Positions 25,551 to 31,977 of a stretch of 31,977 nt of DNA are shown here, in pieces. The notes beneath the pieces were generated by a model. The model was given only the letters and a program-made list of their open reading frames with translations. It did not search any database and was not told the origin of the DNA. The DNA lies in contig JBCCFX010000012.1 in NCBI GenBank assembly GCA_039029515.1, positions 1 through 31,977 on the forward strand. The letters are read 5' to 3'. Position 1 is the stretch's first letter; every line of letters starts with the position of its first letter. Position numbers and translations under genes: made by a program. This DNA comes from JBCCFX01 sp039029515 (GTDB lineage Bacteria; Planctomycetota; Phycisphaerae; Phycisphaerales; SM1A02).

Positions 25551-25577
25551 CATGAGCCATGAGGGATGAGGGATGAG
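25551..25577 (+). repeat. Heptad repeats in phase with a REP
   Basis: CATGAGC, CATGAGG, GATGAGG and GATGAG run without a break into TGTAGGG, the head of the class A hairpin at 25578. The 7-bp phase carries through the junction. Confidence 0.75.
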
Positions 25578-25605
25578 TTGTAGGGCGGGGGCTGTGCCCC
25601 CGCCG
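25578..25605 (+). repeat. Class A REP hairpin
   Basis: TTGTAG with arms GGCGGGGGC and GCCCCCGCC around TGT. It lies upstream of pdxH in the 363-base space between pdxH and the FG-GAP gene. Confidence 0.85.
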
Positions 25606-25710
25606 AGAAGGTGACCATGCCGCACCTGAGTCTGCGAAGGTGCGGATCAGAAAAACAACGCCGACACTGAGCAACGCGAAGTGTCGGATGCACGTTGTGT
25701 GACGTTCGTC

Positions 25711-25735
25711 GGCGGGGGCACAGCCCCCGCCCGAC
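25711..25735 (-). repeat. Class A REP hairpin with spacer
   Basis: The arms match the class A consensus, but the head reads GTCG rather than GTAG. The plus-strand sequence before it, TGTGACGTTCGTC, is the spacer found inside the 79-bp elements, so this is the left half of such an element on the minus strand. Confidence 0.75.
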
Positions 25736-25760
25736 ACCCTCAACCCAAAACCCATAACCC
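25730..25760 (-). repeat. GGGTTNN heptads
   Basis: CCC tracts begin at 25730, 25737, 25744, 25751 and 25758, an exact period of 7, the first within the REP arm. On the minus strand the five G3 tracts fit a G-quadruplex. The remaining bases up to the FG-GAP gene show no gene. Confidence 0.8.
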
Positions 25761-25865
25761 ATTGCGCCCATCGCCTTCTTCCGCCTTTCCCCTTGCATCG
25801 ACACGAATCAGATTCGACCTTCCTTCCACCACGCATCAGCCGACCACGACATGGAGGTCGGACTG

Positions 25866-27170
25866 ATGGTCCTCGATTCAATGTGTGTCTCACTCCTCGC
25901 GATGCTTCTGCACATCGGCGATTCGTCATCGTGCGAACCCGTGCTGATCAGCGCGGATGATCTGCCATCGATTGGCGCGTTTGCATCAGCGGTCGACATC
26001 GCGCCATACCGTGCGGCCATTGGAACGTCGGTCCCGTTTCCCGGGCTCGATCCGGCTCGCGCATGCATCGTTGAAGTCGTCGATGATCAGACCATCATGC
26101 TCCCGCTCGTGCCGGCGAAGCCAACTCGTGGTGCATCGTTCGGGACATCGATCAGCCTTGATGCTGACCGTGTCGCCGTCGGGGCACCGATGCTGACGTC
26201 AGTGGACTCGGGCGGCGCTGTCGTCCTCTTCGAACGCACGACTGAAGGGCTCTCTGCGTGGACTGAAACTGGCATCATCACGTCAGCTCATCCCATGTTC
26301 GGCGCCGCGATCAGCCTCGATGGCGATCGGCTCGCGGTCAGTGTGCCGGGGACGGACGTGTCGATTCACCACCGCATCGACGGCCGCTGGCAGCCGGAAG
26401 CCACGATCGTCCCGACAGAAGGCGATGATGCGTTTGCCCGATCCATCGCGCTGTCTGCGCAGGTGCTGGTCTGTACAACCGCTGTCGGCGTGCAGGTCTA
26501 CGAACGCACGGCAACGAATACAGACGTTCAGGCGACGTGGCACGAGATCGCATCTTGGTCGTTGGCGAACGTGTCGGATGTCGACACAGACGGCGCGACG
26601 ATTGTCATTGGCACCGATGCCGGCATCTGGATGAGCGAACGAACGGGAACGGCATGGCGCACGCCGGCGATGCTCGCAATCGATGGACTGGAGCAAACGG
26701 TCGTCCCAGCGGGACGTGTCTCGGTCAGCGGGGATCGGATTGCAAGCAGCACGATGAATGGAGACCGCATCGTGGTGTGGAGGCGCGCGTTCGATGGTGC
26801 GTGGCGTGTTGATCGCGAGATAGTCGTGCCCGCGTTCGGCGCGTTGAGCCAGCTGGGTGCCACGATCGCGCTCCACGATGGCTGGCTCATTGCCGGCGCG
26901 CCAGGCGCGGATATCGCGGGCCCGGAAACCGGCGCGGCAGCGATTCTTGATCTCGGCGCGTGCGACGCATGCATCGGCGATTGCGCGCCTCGACGCGCTG
27001 ACGGCGCCGCCGGCAACGGACGTGTGAACATCGATGACGTCGTCGAAGTGGTGCTCGCCATCGGCAGCGACGATCCTGTGTGCGACATCGCACCCGAAGG
27101 CGGCGACGGCATGATCGACGTGGATGACATCGTGGCGGTCCTCGCGAACGTCGGGTGTGGAGAGGGCTAG
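25866..27170 (+). CDS. Secreted FG-GAP propeller protein with dockerin-like end
   Basis: The ATG at 25866 has GGAGG eight bases upstream, so I prefer it to the ATG at 25851 (434 residues). The N-terminus is a weak signal peptide. Six or seven FG-GAP-like blades follow, such as FGTSISLDADRVAVGAP, FGAAISLDGDRLAVSVPG and LGATIALHDGWLIAGAPGAD. The end (about residues 375-430) has two Ca-binding-like loops, GNGRVNIDDVVEVVLAIG and GDGMIDVDDIVAVLANVG, between four cysteines. This dockerin-like end is common in planctomycete secreted proteins. It probably sits outside the cell or in the periplasm. The TAG stop starts a heptad run. Function beyond binding is unknown. Confidence 0.85.
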   Translation: MVLDSMCVSLLAMLLHIGDSSSCEPVLISADDLPSIGAFASAVDIAPYRAAIGTSVPFPGLDPARACIVEVVDDQTIMLPLVPAKPTRGASFGTSISLDADRVAVGAPMLTSVDSGGAVVLFERTTEGLSAWTETGIITSAHPMFGAAISLDGDRLAVSVPGTDVSIHHRIDGRWQPEATIVPTEGDDAFARSIALSAQVLVCTTAVGVQVYERTATNTDVQATWHEIASWSLANVSDVDTDGATIVIGTDAGIWMSERTGTAWRTPAMLAIDGLEQTVVPAGRVSVSGDRIASSTMNGDRIVVWRRAFDGAWRVDREIVVPAFGALSQLGATIALHDGWLIAGAPGADIAGPETGAAAILDLGACDACIGDCAPRRADGAAGNGRVNIDDVVEVVLAIGSDDPVCDIAPEGGDGMIDVDDIVAVLANVGCGEG

Positions 27171-27193
27171 GGATTTGGGATTCGGGGTTGGAG
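27170..27193 (+). repeat. Heptads beginning at a stop codon
   Basis: GGG at 27170, 27177 and 27184 keep a 7-bp period from the last base of the TAG stop into the first 79-bp element. Confidence 0.7.
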
Positions 27194-27272
27194 TTGTAGG
27201 GCGGGGGCTGTGCCCCCGCCGCCAAACGTCACACGGCGATCGATGCCGGGTTCAGCAGAACCCGGCCTACAA
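27194..27272 (+). mobile_element. 79-bp REPIN/MITE-like element, copy 1
   Basis: It begins TTGTAGG and ends CCTACAA, a perfect 7-bp inverted terminal repeat. Inside are a class A hairpin, a spacer with GAACGTC-like and CGGCGATCGATG sequence, and a class B hairpin in inverse orientation. Both hairpins are led by GTAG when read from the outside in. Two inverted REPs joined by a spacer is the REPIN layout known from RAYT systems. It has no coding capacity. Confidence 0.85.
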
Positions 27273-27275
27273 GTG

Positions 27276-27303
27276 CTGATAGCTGAGCGCGGACAGCTGA
27301 GTT
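27276..27303 (+). repeat. CTGANAG heptads between two elements
   Basis: CTGATAG, CTGAGCG, CGGACAG and CTGAGTT continue in phase into the second element. The unit recalls the CTGACAG block next to the permease gene at 9311-9359. Confidence 0.75.
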
Positions 27304-27380
27304 GTAGGGCGGGGGCTGTGCCCCCGCCGCCGAACGTCACACGGCGATCGATGCCGGGTTCAACAGAACCCGGCCTGCAA
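27302..27380 (+). mobile_element. 79-bp REPIN/MITE-like element, copy 2
   Basis: Same length, order and orientation as copy 1 and different at only three positions by eye (in the spacer, in the class B loop and in the last heptamer, CCTGCAA). The two copies therefore form a direct tandem of inverted pairs. Confidence 0.85.
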
Positions 27381-27395
27381 CGACCCACAGCCCAC

Positions 27396-27426
27396 AAAAA
27401 AAAACGCCGCCCTTGCGGACGGCGTT
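27396..27426 (-). terminator. Intrinsic terminator of the metalloprotease gene
   Basis: On the minus strand AACGCCGTCC and GGGCGGCGTT pair (one G-T) around the loop GCAA and are followed by nine Ts. It lies 26 bases after the stop codon at 27453. Confidence 0.9.
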
Positions 27427-27452
27427 GGAGAATCACGGGATGAAACTGATGG

Positions 27453-30209
27453 CTACTGAATGATGTACATCGCGTCGAGCGCCTTGGAGATTCGAACCTC
27501 CAGGTCACGCAGATGCGCTGCGGTGTACTCATCGACCTGGCCGTCATCAGCCTTCTCGAGCACGCCTTCAAGACGGCCGTCGAGACGACGAAGGTGGTCC
27601 ATCGCCAGCGTACGCAACGGACGCGGCATGCGTCGGTCGTCACGTGTGGCCAGCGCGATCAGGCGATCCGTCATCTGCGACTGCAGGTTACGACGGAGGC
27701 TGGAGATCATCGGCTCACGATTCGTGAACGTCTCGCCGTTCAGGTCCGCGTCGAGTTCAGTGTAGATCGCTTCCGCGAAGCTGTTCATGACTTCCGCGAC
27801 CGTCAGCGCATCCTGATCGGACGGCGTTCGGAACTCGTTGTCATACACACGCGACAGCGTCGTCGGGTTCATCACCATGGACACGGCCGATGCCTGAATG
27901 CCCATGACGCGGTCATGCACCGGCCATGTCGGATCGCTGCGATCGCCCGCACTCCAGTCGCTCCACTTGTCGACCGTCATATGCAGGAGGAGTTCCGGCG
28001 TGAGGCCGAACGCCTCATCGTAGAACGCCTTGTTGATCACGAAGTCCAGCGCTTCACGCTGACGTTCCGGATCAACCACTTCCAGCGGCGCCGAATCGTT
28101 GTCGCCCTTGCGGGCACGCGACACGTGCGCGCCGCCGATCCAGTTGGACATCATGCTGAGCATGCGCATCTGCTGGCTGAGCGTAACCGAATACGCACGA
28201 CGTGCGTTCGACCAGCTCTGACCGTCCTTGACGATGTCAGACAGAATGCGATCACGCTGGAACTCGACGACGGCCATCTGGTTGGTGGCAAATTCGATCG
28301 GGTTCTTGCTCAGGTCGTATCGACGCGCGTACGGGTCGGGACCCGTCGTGTCATCGTCAGTGAGATAGGCGAGTTCCGGCTCGGCGGTTCGCTCAAGGAC
28401 CTTGTCGAGCTTGCCGGTCGTGTAACCGTACTCGATGGCCCACTTGTCATAGGGACCGACCATCATCATGGCGTAGTCGCCCTGCGTGTCGCCCCACATG
28501 CCTTTGAAGTTGAAGTTGTTGGGGTTGTAGTCCATCACCGAACCGGTCATGGCCTTCTTGCCCTTCCACTCTTCACTGTTGATCTCATCCATCGTGTAGA
28601 TGCTGGACGCCTTGAAGTTGTGGCGCAGACCAAGCGTGTGGCCGACTTCGTGACAGACGAGGTCAGCGAGCATCGGACCGATGAACCACTCCGGGATGCC
28701 GTCCAGCAGGTCAGCATCGTCGGCGTTGCCATCGGCATCTTCACCGCGCTCGATGAAGTCGGTCATCATCAGGCTGGCGAATGCCATGTCGAACGCGAGG
28801 TGATCGGCGGCCATGCACAGCTGTGCATCCTTGCCCATCCATTCGCTGAGCTGCTGCATATACGGGTTCTCACCCATCGCAACGTCAGTCATGAGCTTCG
28901 CTTCACCCTTCGCGACGAGGTCACGACGGTGAGAACGCTCGAGCATGATGCGCTCGCGATCAACCGGATCACGAATCAGAAGACGCGGATCCCAGTCCGG
29001 GTTCTCTTCGAACCACAGCATCGTTTCCGGCGTCATGCCGTCCATCGCGACCTGCGGCATATCTTCGTTGTACCAACGCCAGAACGCACGGATCCAACCG
29101 TCGGTCAGCACGATGTCAGCATCGAGGATCTGGCCGGTCATCGGATGCGCACGGCTCGGGCCGATCGCGGTGGAGATATCGTTGTTCAACCAGCGGATGA
29201 AGTTGTACCGGACATCTTCCGGATCCTTCTCCATGTGCGCGCCCGTTGACTTGTCCTGGTAGTAGACCTCGATCGCGTTGTCGAAGCCGATTTCACGGAA
29301 CGCTTCGTTCCAGTATTCGACGCCCGCACGAATCCAGCGACGGTAGCGGACCGGCGCGGTGTGCTCGACGTAGAAGACGATTGGTTCCTTCGGCGGGCTC
29401 AGCTTGAGCTTGGGATCGCGCTTCTCGAGGTTCCAGCGATGGATGTATCGCTTCCACTTGCCTTCATTCGGACCGTATTCGCCAAGATCGCGATAGGTCG
29501 TCATGAAGTACCCGACGCGCTCGTCCGCAACGCGCGGCTTGTAGCTGCCACCCTTGGGCACGAGGCTGATCGAGTAGTGCGTCGTCGCAAGCTTGCCGCC
29601 GAAGCCCGGCGCTTCGAATGCGACTTCGATGTTCCGGTTGAAACCCTTGGCCTTCGCGATGCGCGCGAGTCGCGGGTTGCCGCCACCGCCGCCGAAGCCA
29701 ACGAGTTCGCGGGCCTTGCCGACGAGGAGGTTGTCGAGGTCAATGACCGGCTGGCCGCTCGGGCCCATCGCCACGATCGGGACGTCCAGCAGGACGCGAT
29801 CGGTGAAGAGGCGCTTCACGGACGACCTGGACTCCGGCTCGCCCGTGGATCGAGTCTGCAGTTCCGGCGCCAGCATGGCCAGTAGCTTGTCGTAGCGTCG
29901 CCAGTAGACGAGACGCTCCGGTCCCTGGAGACCGGCGAAGTCGCCGCCACTCGCCTGGGTCACCGCGACGAAGTACTTCTGGTTGTCCCAGCCGCGCGGC
30001 AGTTCCGCGAGGACGTCGTTCGTCTTCTTGTTCACATAGAGGGTGTAGAGAGACGAGGTCGCATCACCAGAAGGATCAACCTTCTTGTACCCGTCACTCA
30101 CTTTGTCCCACGGCGGGAATTCCGGCTTCTTGTCCTGGGCCGCGACGGGCCCGGCAAGCACGCCGCCCACCAGTGCGGTCGCCACCGCTGTCGTCATACG
30201 CGTGACCAT
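27453..30209 (-). CDS. Secreted zinc-dependent metalloprotease (DUF5117/DUF4953 metzincin)
   Basis: The 918-residue protein has a signal peptide (cleavage near PVAAQ, residue 25), then regions matching the DUF5118/DUF5117 N-terminal part and the DUF4953 catalytic part. The zinc site is HEVGHTLGLRH at His520, Glu521, His524 and His530, the extended metzincin motif, and SVMDY near residue 555 supplies the Met-turn. The C-terminal 250 residues are helical. It probably cuts proteins in the periplasm or outside. AGGAG five bases upstream supports the start. It converges on the FG-GAP gene and has its own intrinsic terminator. Three CGGAA pentamers in tandem lie in its 5' leader. Confidence 0.92.
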   Translation of the reverse strand: MVTRMTTAVATALVGGVLAGPVAAQDKKPEFPPWDKVSDGYKKVDPSGDATSSLYTLYVNKKTNDVLAELPRGWDNQKYFVAVTQASGGDFAGLQGPERLVYWRRYDKLLAMLAPELQTRSTGEPESRSSVKRLFTDRVLLDVPIVAMGPSGQPVIDLDNLLVGKARELVGFGGGGGNPRLARIAKAKGFNRNIEVAFEAPGFGGKLATTHYSISLVPKGGSYKPRVADERVGYFMTTYRDLGEYGPNEGKWKRYIHRWNLEKRDPKLKLSPPKEPIVFYVEHTAPVRYRRWIRAGVEYWNEAFREIGFDNAIEVYYQDKSTGAHMEKDPEDVRYNFIRWLNNDISTAIGPSRAHPMTGQILDADIVLTDGWIRAFWRWYNEDMPQVAMDGMTPETMLWFEENPDWDPRLLIRDPVDRERIMLERSHRRDLVAKGEAKLMTDVAMGENPYMQQLSEWMGKDAQLCMAADHLAFDMAFASLMMTDFIERGEDADGNADDADLLDGIPEWFIGPMLADLVCHEVGHTLGLRHNFKASSIYTMDEINSEEWKGKKAMTGSVMDYNPNNFNFKGMWGDTQGDYAMMMVGPYDKWAIEYGYTTGKLDKVLERTAEPELAYLTDDDTTGPDPYARRYDLSKNPIEFATNQMAVVEFQRDRILSDIVKDGQSWSNARRAYSVTLSQQMRMLSMMSNWIGGAHVSRARKGDNDSAPLEVVDPERQREALDFVINKAFYDEAFGLTPELLLHMTVDKWSDWSAGDRSDPTWPVHDRVMGIQASAVSMVMNPTTLSRVYDNEFRTPSDQDALTVAEVMNSFAEAIYTELDADLNGETFTNREPMISSLRRNLQSQMTDRLIALATRDDRRMPRPLRTLAMDHLRRLDGRLEGVLEKADDGQVDEYTAAHLRDLEVRISKALDAMYIIQ

Positions 30210-30837
30210 GGCTGCTCCTGTCTTGGTTCTCGTTCCGTTCCGTTCCGTTATGCCTGAAACGCCTTCGGCAGATCGGCCGTCAGGGATTGAGCACGTTCGG
30301 GCTCAACACCTATCGGACCATCCCCGGCTTCGATTCAGCCCGAAGAACAGTTTCACGTTCTTCGATGTTCCGCCTCCAGGCGGAAATCGGAGCTTTCGGC
30401 TTCTACCGACGTCTCAGGCTGCGGTGGCACAATCCGACCCCACGGCCGGCTTCTTCCCTGATGCCATCGCGATCCCTGATAGTAGCGCCCCGGAGGGGCC
30501 ACCGATAGCCCCTGTCTGGCAACATTGCTGACGTCTGAGCCGGCCTGCCAGCAACCGTGCCTCAGCGTAGCCCAGCGGCACATCGCCCCGCCGATACGCC
30601 TCAGCGGTCATGACCCATCCATCGACTTTCGTACAGACCGGGGCACCCATGGTTCGGCTCCGTCACAGGGCCTCCACCACCTTCATCGTCCCATCGATCA
30701 CCCATAGTCCGCAAGCACAATCGGCCCGCCGCTGGCAGACCCCCCGACCTGTGTGGACTGCGTTGTCTCCTGTTCAGCCCCGAATTTCCCCGCGTCTGCC
30801 CCCCACGCCCGAGCCTCCACCGTCTACGCTGCATCGC
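30210..30837. other. 628-base gene-free region with planctomycete-type hairpin fragment
   Basis: No convincing gene is present; the short open frames have no family-like pattern. The region begins with the leader of the metalloprotease gene and its CGTTC pentamers (30229-30249). Hairpins occur at 30368-30385 (TTCCGCC/GGCGGAA) and 30487-30499 (GCCCC-GGA-GGGGC, led by GTAG at 30482). The latter motif, followed by GATAGCCC, resembles a family of dispersed fragments common in planctomycete genomes. The last part should hold the asd promoter, but none stands out. Confidence 0.5.
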
Positions 30838-31878
30838 ATGCCGGACCAAGCACGCAACGTCGTCATCATCGGAGCCACGGGCGCAGTCGGCGAAGAACTC
30901 TGCTCGCTGATCGACGAGCGCGAATGGGCCATCGCCGACCTCCGGCTGACGGCCTCAACGGACTCGGTCGGCACCATCATCCAATGCCGTGGTACGGACC
31001 ACTGTGTCACCGCACTGACAGAATCCACGCTCGACGGCGCGGACATCGTCTTGTGCGCCGCCGGTGCTGACGTCAGTCGAATCTGGGCGCCGCGCGCTGT
31101 CGCTGCCGGCGCTATCGTCATCGATAACTCGAGCGCCTTTCGCACAGACCCGAATGTGCCGCTGGTCGTCCCGGAAGTCAACGGCGCGGATCTCGACGAC
31201 TGCGCGCCGCCGTGCATCATTGCCAACCCGAATTGCACCACGATCATCACGCTGCTCGCGGTCCATCCATTGCATGCCGCGTTCGGCGTCGAGCGCATGG
31301 TGGTCAGCACGTATCAGGCCGCGTCCGGCGGTGGACGCGCGATGATGGAAGAACTCGAACAGTAAGCACGCGATTTCGTCGCCGGCAAACCACTCAGACA
31401 TCCCATCGCTGGTCGACCGTGCCTCTTCAACGTGTTCTGCCACGAATCAGCGGTTGATGATGACGGTATGAACGTGGAAGAGCGCAAGCTCATCAATGAA
31501 TCGCATCGCATGTTGCACGATGACACAATCGGGATCACCGGCACGTGCGTGCGCGTGCCCGTGCTGCGAGCGCACAGCGCCGCGGTCAACCTGACGCTGC
31601 GCTCACCGGCATCGCTCGACGAGATCCGCGCGGCCATTGACGCCGCACCGGGCGTGCGCGTGGTCGATGATCGAGAAACGAGCCGATTCCCGGAACCGAT
31701 CGATGCGTCCGGCATCGACGATATTCTTGTCGGCAGACTTCGACCCGACCCGAGCCAGCCCGATGGCTTCGGCGTCAGCCTGTTTGTCTCTGGCGATCAA
31801 CTGCGCAAAGGCGCTGCGCTGAATGCGGTTCAACTCGCCGAATGCGTGGTGGCATCGACACAGCCTGCGCGATCGTGA
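30838..31878 (+). pseudogene. asd: Aspartate-semialdehyde dehydrogenase with one in-frame stop
   Basis: The frame from ATG 30838 to TGA 31878 encodes a full-length Asd of 346 codons: NADP-binding VVIIGATGAVGEEL, SSAF, catalytic Cys133 in NPNCTT, VSTYQAASGGG, and after the interruption RVPVLRAHSAAVNL with His246 and the closing GAALNAVQLAE. Codon 176 is TAA (31363-31365), in the same frame on both sides, in a place where the context is ELEQ-stop-ARDFVAGK. A CAA (Gln) to TAA change explains it. Asd makes the common precursor of lysine, diaminopimelate, threonine and methionine, so its loss would be severe. A sequencing error or very recent mutation is likelier than a functional gene loss. An upstream extension to 30610 has no support. 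Confidence 0.85.
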
Positions 31879-31894
31879 GATTGTGTCGACCGAC

Positions 31895-31977
31895 TCCTCG
31901 TAGGGGGGGGGGGGTGGCCCCCCCCGCGAGAGAGCCAGTAAAAAGGAAAATCACACAAAAAAAAAACACAAACAAAA
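31895..31977 (+). repeat. Degenerate class A REP and low-complexity right edge
   Basis: TCGTAG followed by a G run, TGG, and a C run ending CCGCGAG corresponds to a class A hairpin whose arms have become homopolymers. The last 25 bases are almost pure A and C, unlike the rest of the GC-rich window. As at the left end, the sequence seems to fray inside a repeat, and the final tail may be an artefact. Confidence 0.6.

Noticed and set aside
25503..25625. N-terminal extension of pdxH
   Set aside because: The added residues come from heptad and REP hairpin DNA and do not match the family.
27194..27380. CRISPR array
   Set aside because: Only two repeat units, no uniform spacers, and each unit is a double hairpin with inverted ends. 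No cas genes are present.
27513..29249. Open frame of 578 codons antisense to the metalloprotease
   Set aside because: It is a by-product of GC-rich codon use in the real gene. It is rich in Arg, His and Val and has no domain, signal or ribosome site.
30610..30837. Extended N-terminus of Asd
   Set aside because: The ATG at 30838 gives the family's usual start a few residues before the NADP-binding glycine motif; the upstream codons have no similarity.
31363..31365. TAA reassigned to an amino acid
   Set aside because: TAA is the normal terminator of several intact genes in the window, such as those ending at 2900, 5150 and 16945.

Overview
The window reads as one high-GC contig from a planctomycete, most likely of the Phycisphaerae. 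This is inferred, not proven. The pointers are several membrane proteins that begin with a 'CGY-L-G ... CPECG' zinc ribbon, a secreted FG-GAP propeller ending in paired dockerin-like 'GDG-IDVDDI' motifs, a very large DUF5117-type metzincin, a K+-dependent-type membrane pyrophosphatase, and many lipoproteins. I support 28 genes. There is no rRNA, tRNA, CRISPR array, phage gene or transposase gene. Both ends of the window are low-complexity and run into degraded copies of a dispersed palindrome, so the ends look like assembly breakpoints.

Layout. 0.3-2.0 kb: a GT39-like membrane glycosyltransferase (-). 2.1-5.6 kb: an AIM24/TIGR00266 protein, a secreted S9 peptidase and a small zinc-ribbon membrane protein (+). 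5.7-9.0 kb: a four-lipoprotein operon (-) with an LpoB-like protein, a second LpoB-related lipoprotein, a COG3014-like lipoprotein and a YcfL/DUF1425 protein. 9.4-10.7 kb: an orphan MacB-type permease (-). 10.7-13.2 kb: a small (+) gene, then a hybrid-free sensor kinase with a C4 zinc-finger gene (-). 13.3-16.8 kb: four overlapping paralogous zinc-ribbon membrane proteins (+). 16.9-19.8 kb: a PQQ-repeat mini-protein, a secreted alpha/beta hydrolase and trmB (-). 19.9-22.9 kb: hppA and rsfS (-). 23.1-25.5 kb: rpsU (-), a YacP/NYN nuclease gene and a DUF2314 lipoprotein gene (+), and pdxH (-). 25.9-30.2 kb: an FG-GAP/dockerin protein (+) converging on the metzincin (-). 30.8-31.9 kb: asd (+), complete except for one in-frame TAA.

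The least expected structure is not a gene. The intergenic spaces carry a two-part repeat system. One part is GTAG-headed hairpins in three sequence classes (REP-like), which occur twice as complete 79-bp inverted pairs bounded by TTGTAGG/CCTACAA (REPIN or MITE-like). The other part is runs of strictly 7-bp-periodic DNA, mostly GGGNNNN, whose phase runs into the hairpins and which often has four or more G3 tracts. In six separate genes the stop codon lies inside, or directly against, one of these repeats. No transposase that could mobilise them is present in the window.

Functionally, most of the window is housekeeping (TrmB, RsfS, S21, PdxH, Asd, HppA) mixed with envelope and secreted proteins. 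The LpoB/YcfL/COG3014 lipoprotein operon suggests an outer-membrane-anchored regulator of peptidoglycan synthesis in a lineage once thought to lack a normal wall.
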